Source: Otis tarda | Lineage: Eukaryota > Chordata > Aves > Otidiformes > Otididae | NCBI GenBank assembly: GCA_026413225.1 | Contig: CM048555.1 | Span: forward strand, 81,289,785 to 81,353,784 | Reading direction: 5' to 3' | Length of the DNA stretch: 64,000 bases | In this document: piece after piece, positions 26,729 to 38,698 of the stretch | How positions within the stretch are numbered: position 1 is the stretch's first letter | Layout of the letters: the number at the start of each line of letters is the position of its first letter | Notes under the pieces: generated by a model | The model's input: only the letters and a program-made list of their open reading frames with translations | Told to the model about the DNA's origin: nothing | Databases searched by the model: none | Position numbers and translations under genes: made by a program

Positions 26729-26886
26729 GGTTACTGTGAATAACTCAACTGCGACAAATCAACTGCTTGTCACTGGTGTTTGAAGGCAGTCCATTCAATT
26801 TTCATGCAGAACATTGGGTCTACGTGCTTGGTCAGTTGAGTTGGCTTGGTCAAGTTGCGATGGGTGGAGGAGTCGCTGCTCCAAAG
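26729..26886 (+). repeat. Unclassified 158-bp direct repeat, copy B
   Basis: Second copy in the same orientation, starting 1.25 kb after copy A starts. The two copies end at the same word (gagtcgctgctccaaag). Either this is an old local duplication, or both are members of a low-copy repeat family. Confidence 0.8.
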
Positions 26887-28079
26887 CTTACGGGAGTGGT
26901 TTCAGGATGGACTGGAAACTACTGAGCACTTGATTTTGGGTTCTTGTACAACAGGCTTGAAGGGAAACTCCCCAAAGCCACGTCCTGCAAGGGTGAGCGC
27001 TTGGCGGAGTGAGGTGCAGGTAATGTAAAAGAAGCAGATGGCTTGGGACAGAAAGCATGAAATAAGGGCAGAAGTGCTTTTTTCCCTTGTTCCTTTGATT
27101 CTCTGTTTCTCAAGGAAGAACAACAAGAGGTTGATTCTTCTGGTTGCCTTCAGCCAACACAACCTCCCAACTTCTCAGCTGTTGAGGTGAAGGCCTCCTA
27201 GACTGCTCGGTGGCCAACCCTGCTCCGGTTACAACGGCGAACGTAGGTCACTGACCTAAACCTGAACCTGGAGGTGGAAAGCTGCCTTTGCTTCTTCTGT
27301 CAACCAGCCTGGAAGCAGCGTTGGTGGCGGGGGGACCGGGATTTCTGCCAGACTGCTGTGCCGATCGCGTGGGTGAAGAACGTAGCTGGGCTTGGAGGGA
27401 ATTTCGGCAACGTGAACTGAACGCTTTGTGTGTTACTGCGAAACGTAACGTTAGCCACCAACAGACGTTTGGTTTCTTACCTTCTTTTTTGAATCGTCAC
27501 GTTAAGCGGGGAGTCGGGAGATTGATAGTCGTGTAGAACAGAGGCGATTTAACAGAATAATTCAGAAATGCACTCACTTTCATGTAAACCACACCAAAAG
27601 GTAAGGGGGTTTTTATTCGCCTTCTGGCCCTCGAGGGCTTTTCGCCTCCCCCGTAGCCCCAGGTCCTTCCGTTTTCAGAGGGCACGCGGGAGCGTCGCCC
27701 GGGCTTTGATGTGGTTTCCAAAGTGTGCCTCTTCGCTGGGCTCCCTCCAGATGCCTTTATGCGGAACAGAACGTTAAAATCCAAACGTGCCGGCTCTGCA
27801 GGTCGTTTTTCATCCTTTACGCGCGACGTCAAATATATTGCAGAGTCGTTGTGCTGCAGCCCCGGCCCGGGAAGGTGCGGGTAACGAGATGGCGGTCGGA
27901 GCAGGGAGTTCCTTGGCGGCTGAGCCCGAATTTCGCCTTAGTTGCTTCCTCTGGGCCTCTCCGCAGCTCTTTCCTTCTCTCAAGGTGAAACTGAAACCTC
28001 GGTGACTTCACCCAAGCCTGCCGAAGCTGCAGAAAATTTGATATTTCTCACTTCTAGGTCACGTCAGTCCAGATTGCTT

Positions 28080-28340
28080 CCTGCCAGGAGTGGGGGCGGG
28101 GGGGGGAATGCCCTCCCGTTAATGGAAAAGCAATTACTGCTTCATCTGGCGCGCGCGTGGTGCCGTTCCAGCGAAACACCGAGGTTATGGGCTCGGCTCG
28201 TGGCACGCCGGCTCCTCGGGTTCCCAGCCGGCCGGTGACGGGCCGCGCCCGTCGTAGGACAGAGCGGCGGCTGGGCGAGGCGGGCGTTGCGTGCTGTGGT
28301 GTGCACCGTGGAAGGGGAGAAACGCCAACGGGGTTACTCT
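28080..28340. other. CpG-rich patch
   Basis: GC-rich sequence with many CpGs (ctggcgcgcgcgtgg, cagccggccggtgacgggcc, gcgcccgtcgtagg, agagcggcggctgggcgagg). No exon is visible. It could be an intronic CpG island or alternative promoter, or a GC-rich intron patch. Confidence 0.45.
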
Positions 28341-31300
28341 GGGGCCGTTTTTCTGTCTTTAAGGTAGAAATCCTTGGAAAATATCTTCTCATGTAGAACT
28401 CCCCCCTTCCTCCCTGTCTGAAATTCCTGAAGGAAAACTGCTCTCGGGGGGCTGGAAAGCTTTTGTGCCGTTGGGAGCATCCCTCTGGCGGCTTTTTGTG
28501 GCTCTCCGGGAGGTACGATGTGATTTCTTTTTTTCCTTTTTGTCTTTTTTTTTTCCAGTAAGTTCCTGGACTTTTAATTCAGGTCAAAATTCTCTTGTTA
28601 AGCTTTAGTTTATTTGCATTAAAAGTACACAAAATGCAAAGCGTGGTGTTCGAATTGGGATGTTGAGCTCCTTGGCCCGGAGCGATGATGGCTTTTTCTG
28701 GAGGGACGGATTTTCTTGACTTTGGGTTATCGACAACTGATTTGGATCTTATCCATGTTGACATCTGGCCAGTAAACGTGGTGTGCTACTGTGCTCCTTC
28801 GGTGAGCGCAGCCGGAGCTGAAGGAAGACGTTAACACCTCTCGTTTGAAAAGACATGGGCGACCAAGATAACGGCTCTTCTGAGGACATATCCACAAGGC
28901 CCTCTGTTGAGACTAATTCTGTGTCCAGCCTAAAATGCTGAACGTTGCATGCTTAAGGCTTCGGCGGTGAAGTTCAGAGCTGGCGGCGGCCTCCTTCGGC
29001 TCGTTAGCCCAGATTTTTCCTCTCCCATGACCGCTTTTGCTGCTGTGATCTTGCTACACCCTGTTTAATGATCCGTTTCAAGCACAGTGAAATCCAGAAC
29101 TTTGCATTTTCCCATTCTTTGATTTCTTCCCTTTCTGGAAGAAAACAGATTACATAAATTTGTGAGATTTTAATGAGTACACTGGGCTGGCTTTTGGTGT
29201 AATTTACAGTGGATTCAGCGTTGTAACTTCATTACGCTTCAGTTGGGTAACTTATGTCATAAATGGGCGTATCTGAGAGCGGAATCGCGCCTTGGATCTC
29301 TTTGTTGTGTGGGCTTCAGAAGGACCAAATGCTCCCTCCCCTTTTTGAAGTTCTAATTCTCTTTATACGATGTTGCAATGTCTTTCTATAGAGTTGTGCC
29401 TCTGAAGTTTGAGATTTCTAATGCAAAAACCACCGCTTTTTCCCCCCAGTTGCTCCCAGTATTGACGTCGCTAGCGGAATTTGTCCTCAGCAGCGTTCAC
29501 ACGGACCTTTTCCTCTGGCTTTGTTGGAAGAACCCCTGTTGTTGAGACTCATCCCTTAAGAGATCTCTTTAATAAGCTTGGTTGGTAGTCCCCTTGCTCA
29601 GCAATTACTTCTCTTGTAGGAGCACTTGTAGTAAACATCGAGGGTCCTGCTGCTTTCCAGCCACTAGAGGTCAAGATTGTACTACGGCATCGCACAGTGC
29701 TCGGCGTGTAAGGCTTAACTCCAGTTCCGGGTGCAACCACCTCCGGTGTCGGCGCTGTGTGTTTAATTTAATTATCAATTGCCTTACTTGACCGTCAGGA
29801 AGAAGCTGATGGGTTGGGGTATCTGTGCCGTGCTTGGGTTTTGATGTTCTTCAGATCTAGAAACTACACCAGTGGTTGGTCTCTGGTGGGAGATCTTTCT
29901 TCCCAAGGAGGGATCCGAAAGGGAGCTGAGCTGAGAGGGGCTGTCAAAATAAATCTCGCTCATAAATTATTTTTGTGTGATGTTAATACTTTTCTGTGTT
30001 TAAAAGGAAATAATTTTGAAGGCTTGCACTCTAGATAGAGCTTTCTACTTTCTGCAGTTCAGGTAGCGGAAGTAGTTAGATTTTTGTGGGTTCTTTTTTT
30101 TAGGTTTTTTTTTTTTAGTAGGTTCCACTTGTTTTAATTCTCCATTGTTTTCCTAGCACAGCTGATTTCACTTGACAACGGTGTCTGCAGTACAACTTCT
30201 AGCATTCCTTCTCCTTCAAAAGCCAGGCTGTTGTGTTAGTGCGGGGCAGGGGATGGTCCCCTTTCGCCACCTCGTTCGTCTCCTGCTGTAGGGGAGCAAT
30301 AAAAAGCCCGGGTGCAGGTTTGATTCGGGTTGTGCAGTGATTGCTAGAAATAGAGTTTGTATTAATAACTGAAATGTATAAAAACTCGTTGTTTTTTACA
30401 AAGAAACCCACCATCTAGAATAACACCTTCAGAAGGACATCTGGATAATTTCCCTACACCTTTCTTCCTGAACAGAAAGTATTTATAGACCAATGTGGGA
30501 GGGGTCCTGTAAACCTGTGTGTGCCTCTCCGTATAAATTTCGGGTTTTCGGAGCGTTCGGTTTCCAGTTACACCAGCGCACAAGCCCACGTGTGCAGACC
30601 CGCTGCATCCCTTGGCTTGGCCTTTCCCCCTCGCGTTGGCCATCAGTTGGCGCTTGCGGCAAGAGCAGCGTCTCCGTGCCGTTCCTCCTCCTTGCCTGTC
30701 CCCTTCAATTTGAAGTTCTTGGTCAACCCTCTAAAACGATTGGGGCTAAACCAGTTTTCCTGTCAAATATTTGGCTTGGGAACAATGAGGGAACGGAGTG
30801 AGTTTTTGGAGCAGAGGACGCACGTTGACCTCCGCAGCAAACAAACCCTGCAGCCCCGGGAGCGGGAATCTCCAGCGGGTCGAGGGAGCTCCACCGAGTC
30901 CGTGCGTTCTGCTCCGTGGGTCGCAGTGCTTCTCCCAGCGAGCGAATATTTTTTATTCGATACCTTTTACAGCTCATTCTGTACATCAGCAACGTACAAT
31001 TAAGCTCTCCTGGGGTACCACAAGAATGCTTTCAGGAACCTCTGGGGTCCAGATGTGGAATGCTTTGTGCTGACACGGCTTGAAAAGAGGAACAAATCCG
31101 ACGGTTAAGTATGTCCTTTAATTTAGCCTGTGACAGTCACCACATGGCCTGTGGGCTAATATTTCTGCATCTGGGCTGTAAATAGATCAATATGGCAATA
31201 GGATGGGTTTGGCGTTTTGATTTGTGAAGAGTCAGAGTATTGTTTGTATTGTTGCGTAATCCCTGGAATGGTTTTGAAATTAATCTTCTGGTTCTTTGGA

Positions 31301-31481
31301 ATGGCTGGGTTAGGAAAAACATAACGTTTCTAAGTTCCATTAAGCGCGTGTTTTATTTTGTCTCATTTTTTGTATTTCATGACTGATTGCATCTTTTGGT
31401 TGAAAAAAAAAAAATTAAAAAATCTGAGGATGCTATCGTAAAATGTGAAACCTGCTTTTTTTTTTTTTTTTTTTTTCCTAG

Positions 31482-31658
31482 GCACAGCAGCAAAGAAACC
31501 TGGACAATATTGTGTCACAGCATCCCAGGATAAGCGGGGGGAAGAAGTCCAAGAAAGAAGTCTGCGCAAGCTCAGATCTGGAGGTAAAAACCACTAGCCC
31601 CATGTCCGAGCAAGATTCGGGTATCCTGGATGTTGAAGATGAGGATGAGGATGAAGAG
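31482..31658 (+). CDS. EXOC6B: EXOC6B internal coding exon (59 codons, phase 0-0)
   Basis: This exon encodes part of the exocyst subunit Sec15B. Sec15 is a Rab-GTPase effector within the octameric exocyst, which tethers secretory vesicles to the plasma membrane. The translation begins AQQQRNLDNIV, continues through a lysine-rich, low-complexity linker (GGKKSKKE) and ends SEQDSGILDVEDEDEDEE. Start, end and length (59 residues) match what I remember of human EXOC6B. The linker is the diverged part, and the paralogue EXOC6 has a clearly different linker. The acceptor is a T-rich tract of about 20 bases followed by cctag, with the exon starting at GCA. The donor is GAG|gtaactg at 31659. Both boundaries are phase 0. 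The acidic tail joins directly in frame to the exon at 40451. Identification is by recall, not alignment. Confidence 0.93.
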
Positions 31659-32596
31659 GTAACTGTATAATCTCAAAGCCAGGAGGCTGGGCAGTTTGGG
31701 GGTGATCAGTAGTGTCTCAGTTGGCGTTTGCACCTCGCTCGGTCTTTCACGTCGCCACGCAGCGTGCCGTAAAGATGCCGAATAGGCTGTAGAGCCAGTG
31801 TTGGGTTGTTCTGCGTTATTGTCCCTGTTCTCGTTAGCAGGCTCAGCAGAGAGGCCGAGCGTTGTCTGAGAACCAAACAGCTCGTGTCTTCTGTCCCCCA
31901 GCTCGAGGGCTGCGCTTCCGTGCTTTCTTGGGCGGGCAGTTTGGTATCTGTCCTTCATTAAAAAAAAAATACAAATTGCTGCATAGTGTGAGGTCCATGG
32001 CCTTTTCCGTGGGACGTGTGTCTGGGTGGCAGAGACGTAGGCTGCGTTGAGGAGGATTGCACCGGGACAGAATTTTTTTAAATCTGAGCTTGGTTCCTTG
32101 ACATCCTCCTTTCTTTTTCTCTCCCTTTCTGCTGCTGCTTCATTAATCGGAAAGCATAACCTTACTGGTAGTGTTGGTTCTTCTTTCCTCCCTGCACTGG
32201 GACATCTTTAATTTAACTGGAAGAGAGTCCTGTCCCTCTCTGTTTCAGGAGAGGCAGCTTGGAGATACCTGCTTGGAGCGTAGGTCATGAGATGTTGAGC
32301 TTTTTGATATGTTCTTCGTTTCTTGCGATGCAGTCTTGCGTTGGGCCTTTCGGCAAGTTCTGTCTGCCACACTGGATGCTGCTTCTCTTACTGCTGAAGC
32401 CTCTCTCGTGTCAAGAGAATGATATTTTCAGCTACAACCTCTAACTGAAGAGAGTCCATGACCAGCCAGAGGATGAAGAACAAGTCTCTGAAGTTTAAAA
32501 TACTGCGGGTTGCTCGGGTGGTTTTCTGCTCATGTTCTGCCTTTTCCCCCGCAGTTCAGTTCTCTCTTCTTCGTCTTTGCTGCGCTTCCAAAGCAG

Positions 32597-32725
32597 ACTG
32601 AGGAGATCACCGCTTACCTCACAGGGACCAAAGCAGGGTACGACCCAGAGAGCCCTCACGCTGCACTGAAACCACCTGGGTGGGATATTGACTCCTACAT
32701 CAAAATGGAAATGGAGCAGAAGTGA
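32597..32725 (+). CDS. Possible alternative terminal exon, product not recognised
   Basis: An open stretch of 42 codons ending in TGA encodes TEEITAYLTGTKAGYDPESP and continues through PPGWDIDSYIK to MEMEQK. Codon choice and residue mix look like real protein rather than intron noise. It is preceded by a pyrimidine-rich run and the acceptor-like aaagcag. A second acceptor-like gcag at 32554 would add 14 codons (FSSLFF...) in the same frame. The frame is phase 0 relative to the EXOC6B donor at 31659, so splicing 31658 to 32597 would give a truncated Sec15B with a new C-terminus. Alternatives are a fragment of an unrelated gene, a retrocopy remnant, or chance. I see no AATAAA in the next 300 bp or so and no poly-A tract suggesting a processed copy. 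I do not recognise the protein. Confidence 0.35.
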   Translation, partial: TEEITAYLTGTKAGYDPESPHAALKPPGWDIDSYIKMEMEQK

Positions 32726-32879
32726 AACAAAAGAAAAAGGAGTGGGAAGGGCACATTTTCTGAAAACAAACATTGGTTTGAGTAGATCTATTTTGATATT
32801 TCCCCGTTAAAAAAGTAAAAATCTGGTCCTTTAGCAGTTCTTGTTCCAGTTCACTCTCAAGATCTCTCACTTCCGTGGA

Positions 32880-33190
32880 GACCAGGAGGCAGCGCGAAGC
32901 GTGGCGGTGCGCGGGGGGTCCGCAAAACTTGAGGCAATTGGAATTAGAAATTCGAATTCCATTAGAATGAAAGGTCTGAGGAGAAGACGAAGGAGGGAGG
33001 AATTTGAAGACGACACTTTGTGTGGCGCGGCTGGGAGAGGTCCCTGGCGTGGCCGGAGGCGGGGGGGCGGGCAGGGGCGGGCGCTGTCCGTGGTGATGAA
33101 CCCGCGGGACCCCCGGCCGCCCGGCCTGGCGCTCGGCAGCCCCACAGCACGGACCTCTCGCCCTCCTTTTCCCAGGACTGGCTTGTAGGG
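32880..33190. other. CpG-rich patch downstream of candidate exon
   Basis: Contains gcgcgaagcgtggcggtgcg, gcggggggtccg, gcgtggccggaggcgggggg and cccgcgggacccccggccgc. There are several GGGCGG-like (Sp1-type) words. It begins about 150 bp after the stop codon of the possible terminal exon. Confidence 0.5.
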
Positions 33191-33338
33191 GAAGGGGATG
33201 GAGAGGGGTTTGGTTCTTGGGTGGCTTTGTTCATCCCCGTGTTCCTGCCTCTGGGAGGTCTTCTCCTTTTTGGAAAGCAAATGTTTAATTTATTAGTACA
33301 AATTGGTCTGTTATCTGGAAATAGAGCCATTGCATTTT

Positions 33339-33831
33339 TGTGCCCCTCACTACAACAAAGACATTGAGGTGCTGGAGCGTGTCCAGAGAAGGGCAACAAA
33401 GCTGGTGAGGGGTCTGGAGCACCAGTCTGATGCGGAGCGGCTGAGGGAACTGGGGTTGTTCAGTCTGGAGAAGAGGAGGCTGAGGGAGACCTCACTACTC
33501 TCTACAACTCCCCGAGAGGAGGGTGTAGCGAGGTGGGGGTCAGTCTCTTCTCTCAAGTAACAAGTGATAGGACAAGAGGAAATGGCCTCAAGTTGCGTCA
33601 GGGCAGGTTTAGATTGGATATCAGGAAAAATTTCTCCACCAAAAGGATTATCAAGCACTGGAACAGGTTGCCCAGGGCAGTGGTGGAGTCACCGTCCCTG
33701 GAGGGATTTAAAAGATGCGTCGACGTGGTGCTTAGGGACACGGTTTAGTGGTGAACTTGGCAGTGTTGCCTTAACAGTTGGACCTGATGATCTTAAAGGT
33801 CTTTTCCAACCGAAGTGATTCTGCTGTTCTA
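33339..33831 (+). mobile_element. CR1 LINE 3' fragment, different subfamily
   Basis: The fragment starts gtgcccctcactacaacaaa, then acattgaggtgctggagcgt. Its frame reads [20 protein letters not shown] and then [14 protein letters not shown]. The 3' region (gaacttggcagtgttgcctt, then gttggacctgatgatcttaa, then aggtcttttccaacc) belongs to a CR1 subfamily distinct from the GC-rich group. It ends at gtgattctgctgttct, 17 bp before the solo LTR. Confidence 0.92.
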
Positions 33832-33848
33832 AAGGAGTGCTGTGTGTG

Positions 33849-34370
33849 TGTAGTGGGTTGACCCTGGCCAGCGGCGAAGCCCTCAGCCAGTTGCTTGCTC
33901 AGCCCCCAACCCCTAGCAGAGCTGGGGAGACAATCTGAAAGGCAAAGGTGAGAAAACTCCTGGGTTGAGGTAAAGGCAGTTTAGCAGGAAAAAAAAAACC
34001 CACCGAGTGGTGCAAAGGCCATCTCTCACCTCCCTCCAGTAGAACGATGCCCGCCAGTGTCCGCACAATGGTTAATTTTGAAAAAACTACGCCCCCAGCT
34101 TCATCGCTGGGCAAGGCGTTGCGTGGTGTGGAATATCTCTGTGGTCAGTTTGGGTCGGTTGTCCCAGCGGTGTCCCCTCCCGGCCTCTTGCTCGCCCCTC
34201 GCCTACTTACTGGGGCGGGGTGAAGTGAGAAAGGACTTGATGCTGTGGGAGCACTGGTTAGCAACAGGTAACACACCGGTGTGTTCTCAACGCTGTTTTG
34301 GTCACACATCTAAATCACAGCACTGTACGGGCTGCAGCGAAGAAAAGTAACTCCATCCCAGCCAAATTAT
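33849..34370 (-). mobile_element. Solo LTR, ERVL-type (TguLTR5-like) fossil
   Basis: About 520 bp. The + strand carries the complement of the LTR: tgtagtgggttgaccctggc at its left end; ggaatatctctgtggtcagt, tttgggtc and gcggtgtcccctcccggcct in the middle; and taactccatcccagccaaat at the right end. This is the order of a very common avian ERVL-class LTR. In that family the promoter and poly-A signals read on the opposite strand, hence the minus call. No internal viral genes are present, so it is a solo LTR left by recombination. It is degraded and appears old. The family name is from memory. Confidence 0.8.
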
Positions 34371-35984
34371 TGGAATGAAGTCAGCAGACAAGTGAAGAAA
34401 CGATCCCGAAGCATTCAAAGACTGCGCTGGGTAGCTCTTGCTCTTGACTTGTCGTAGGCAATAAAACCAACCAGTGACCACAGGTTTCTGTTTGGAAGAC
34501 TACCAGTGAAGGCTGGTTGAATGTGAAATGGGAAGAATGAAGGGCACCTGGCACCCACTCCTGCGCAGAGTTGAAACCAGGGTGATCCTGGGTGTTTCTG
34601 ATGAAGTTTAGGCAGGAGAGCACCGGATCCTGGTGCACAGGCTGGAAGAAGTTGGGTAATTATATATTTATTTTTTTCCTCTAGGAAATAATCCCTTTGT
34701 CCTTGCAGCAAAATTTACGGGAAAAAGCTTTGAAAGGGAAGAAAAAGCATGAGAGTTTTGCTTATACTGTTACAGATTTTCCAACTGAGATGATCCTCTC
34801 CCATGAAGCAGCATAAGAGAGCTCCACCAGCTGCGTTCAAGGAGACGAGTACGAGATGTGGTTCTCCACTACATTGGTGTTCTCCAGTTTGGAGACATTA
34901 TGGCCCAGACCCGTCCCACTGAACTACAGATTCCTCACTGAGGTGGAAGCTCCCGCTGTAATCAGAGTGAGGGAATGGGCCCAGCTGTAGACCCAACCGG
35001 GAGAAGGCTCAAATCCAGTTTTTATGAATGTCAAGCTGCAGAAGGAGGGTTTGCATCTCGCAGTGAGTAGCTCCACAGTTTCTTCAGCGTGTGCCAGCTG
35101 CTCCCTTTGTAGTAAAAAGCATCCGGCAAACTACAAAGCTCGTCCAGATTCTTCTCATTTGCAGTGACTTTTCGTTTTACGATCTCGCTGAATGCAGCGA
35201 GACAAACCCCCCTGCGCTGTGCCTCGTTTCTTCTTGTCCTCTGAAAAGACCGGTCAGGTGTCTGTGAAGTGGTTGGGTCAAACTGGGCTCCCTGGTGTTC
35301 CTTTGTGGGAGAGGGGAAGTTTTAAGGAAGGCCACCACACTGCAGAATCGTGGCCGCTCAACTGTCCTTGAAGAACACGTCAACAGATTCCAGACAGTTC
35401 TCTGTTTGGAGAAGGAGTTTGGCACTCTGGCCATCAGCAGGTGTGAGGTGTAGCCAAAATTCATTGTGCTTCTGGCGTTCCCTCAGGTTGACCTGGCTGG
35501 AGGAATGAGTTGTGATTCTCTAAGTGAGTGTAATGGATTTCTTACAAAATTTTGGGAGCTAGAGCAGGGACCCCAGAGAGGTCTCTTGACTTTCTCTGAC
35601 AAATGGCTTTGTTAGGTGCCATCAGCCTCCACCTTTTTGTTTTCTTCCACGAGTAATTATGCAAAAAACATCTTGGACACTGAGAAACCTCTGTGTTTCC
35701 AGACAAAGCTGTCTGCCTCTTGTCTGTAACGTGAGCCAGAGTGAGATCAGTCAGTCTGCTGGACCGTCTGGCCACTTCCAGTATCACCCAATCCTGAGCA
35801 TCCTCTTGACCGTGCCAATGCATTCCAACTTTTTCCCCTAAGATTAAACCATGGACACGCTGGGACAGTCAAAGGACACCAAGACTTCACAAGATATAGC
35901 AGATCTACAGCGTGGTTCGTTCTGTGGCTCCATTCAGGATGGGGTTAAGTGCTTCCCGGCCGCTGGTACCCAAAGAGATTTCTT

Positions 35985-36462
35985 GAATCATGGAATGGTT
36001 TGGGTGGAAGGGACCTTCAAAGCCCACCCAGTCCAACCCCCCTGCCAGGAGCAGGGACATCTCCAACCACATCAGGTTGCTCAGAGCCCCGGCCAACCTG
36101 GCCTGGAATGTTTCCAGGGATGGGCCACCCACCGCCTCTCTGGGCAACCGGGGCCAGTGCTCCACCACCCCCAGTGTGAAAAATGTCATCCTTAGGTCTC
36201 ATCTGAGTCTGCCCTCTTTTAGTTTAAAACCATCACCCCTCGTCCTGTCACAGCAGGCCCTGCTGAAGAGTCTCTCCCCACCTTCCCTGCAGCCCCCTTT
36301 GGGCACTGGGAGCCGCTCTCAGGTCTCCCCGGAGCCTCCTCTTCTCCAGGCTGAACAGCCCCAGCTCTCTCAGCCTGGCCTCACAGCAGAGCTGCTCCAG
36401 CCCTCTCAGCATCTTCGTGGCCTCCTCTGGACTCGCTCCAACAGGTCCAGCTCTTTCCTTTG
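35985..36462 (-). mobile_element. CR1 LINE 3' fragment, GC-rich young group
   Basis: 478 bp. The tail at 35985 is gaatcatggaatggtttggg, and the 5' truncation is near 36462. It has CACATC at the diagnostic site and ORF2 C-terminal remnants on the minus strand ([20 protein letters not shown]). Confidence 0.93.
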
Positions 36463-37681
36463 CTGAGGATGCATGGATGTCTTCTCCAATATGGGCATCA
36501 AGTGAAGAGACCCAGCCTGCTCCACATCCTCCACTGCACTTGAGCCTCTGTGAATGCAGCATCGTGTGTGCTCGTGTTCCTCTGCACCAGCTCATCCACG
36601 CTCGTCATTCAATGGGCCTGTGAGTTGGGTCGTAAAACACCTTTCTTGAGTTCTCGAGTGTTTGTCTGGAGGTTTTCCCTCACTGAAAGAGGGGCTTGTG
36701 TCACATCTTTGCGTCAAAAACCAACCAGGATCAGAGACTGGAGCCATTGTATCACAAATTTGTCTGGAGTCAGATCGGAGCATCCCTGAACTCCGGGCCA
36801 GCCTGGTGTTGGTGGCAGCTACAGTTGAGTGTTTTCATTGAGAACTTGCCTTCCACGGGTTAAATTTGCTGCAGGCCGCGTTTAACCCGACTGAAAAACG
36901 TTCCTGCGAGAAGAGAGGGTTTGGCTGTTTACAGAGACTGACAGGTCTGCCTCTGCTTCCAGCACCAGGAACGTGCCAGATGCGGGATTCGGGAATGAGA
37001 TTGGTGAAGATGACGTTTTGTAGACTGGGAAAATTTTGGACAAGATGAATAAATTCTTTGTTCTGCGAATCAAAAGCGAAAAAAAAAAAAAATCTGTCTG
37101 AAGGGGGATGTCAGAGGAGTAATGAGTCCTGTCGTTGAGGAGACTCTCGTTCTCATTTCATCGTCAAGCTTCAAAAATCGGGATTTATTTGTTTTTTGAG
37201 CACTGGGAGTGCAGCTTTGGCTAAGAAAATCAGCTCGCTGCTGAAGGGGATGTGCTAGGCCTGAGTTTTGAGATATGCCTAAACAGTAGATAAATATCTA
37301 AATATGTAAATATTAGATGTGTTTAAATTGTACGGTGTGTTAAACTAGCCACAGCGATAATTTCATATATTCTGTGCGTTCCGAGGCTTATCTTGGTTAG
37401 CCTGGAAAGATTCCAGACCATGGCATGATTATTTCTTCTGCTGTGGGGCTGTGGCTGCGTGGGGAAGAGGTGCTCTGTGCTTTTCCTTAAAATACGTCGG
37501 AGCTTTAGGCCCTGCCTAAAATCCTAGCACAGGTTTTGGGTGCGTTGTCTTTCTGTTTGCAAAAAAAAAAAAAGCTTTCTTGTGGTCCAGGACTTGCGCG
37601 TCCGTGTCTGATAGCGTTCTACCCGGATTAGCAGTTAACGGCGCGGAGGTGTTAACTCTGCAGAACAGGCCGGCGTATTTT

Positions 37682-37699
37682 TGTGTGTGTGTGTGTGTG
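37682..37699. repeat. (TG)n microsatellite, 9 units
   Basis: A perfect tgtgtgtgtgtgtgtgtg run. Confidence 0.9.
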
Positions 37700-38339
37700 G
37701 CCTTAAAAGTTTCTTACAGAAGATCAGAGCCTGTGAAAATGTTGCAGTCTGCTTTGAAAGAATTTCTCTGGGGGAGTAAACTCCGGTTTTGGCAATATCC
37801 TGATATCACAAATCTTTATCAGAAATATTTCTCCGTGGGCCGTGCTCAACTAGCGCCCCAAATCCAAGAGGAGCGAAACTGTTTGATCCAGAATTCACAT
37901 TCCTAGGAAAAGATCGCCGGCTTTGATGCTGATGTGACGGGATGACAGATTTCTCCTCCCTTAGAAAAACACAGGGCGGACGTGGGTCTGTCCAGTTCCC
38001 ACCGCGCTGGCGGTGGTCGCCGGAGGACGGCTGGGTCGAGCGAGGACCGATACTTCCCAATCTGCCTCACTGATCAACACTTTTGCTGAAATGGGAGATT
38101 TTTGAGCCAGAAGTGTTCTAGTGTTTTACCAACTGGAGCCCAGTTACGCGTAACGCTGGGGGAATACAGCGAGGCGAGAGCTGTAGGCCCAAAGCAGCTG
38201 AATCTGCATGTGGGAGCTGTTTAGGGAGCGTTAGGACACCCAGGAGACTGCAGATGGAAAATAAACGGCCGGGGAGACGTGATAAAATTGATAATGGCAC
38301 AATAAAGCTGCTGCCTAGTGTTTGAGTTGTCAAATATAG

Positions 38340-38600
38340 TCTTGGAAAAGGTGAGAGACGTTAGCGAGACCGGTGAGCCGCGTTTCGCAGCTGCTCGCCC
38401 TCGGCTGGGCCGTAACCGCGCTGCTGGGGCGTTGAACAGCCCAGTTCAAGGTGGAAAGGGGCGCGCGGGCGATGCCAGCCCTGTCCCTCGCTCCGAATCC
38501 TTCCTCCTTCCTGCTGAGCCAGCCTCGCCCGTCGGTCAGAGCCGCTCAAGCGGCGTGCTTGCTGCGAGGGGAGGCCCGGCGGGGTGGGTGAGCTGGCTGA
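38340..38600. other. CpG-rich patch
   Basis: Contains gaccggtgagccgcgtttcg, ggccgtaaccgcgctgctgg and ggggcgcgcgggcgatgcca. No coding exon was recognised. It sits just before a + strand CR1 copy. Confidence 0.4.
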
Positions 38601-38698
38601 TGCCGTACCTCAGCAAAACTCTTCGCTGCTTCCTGTCCCTGCGCTGCCAGGTTGGGACTGTCAGGTTTTTGGGGGGCTTGGAGCGATGCTGGTGATGT

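Noticed and set aside
34790-35010. Possible diverged old repeat (tatggcccagacccgtccca)
   Set aside because: Similarity to reptile repeats too weak to assign.
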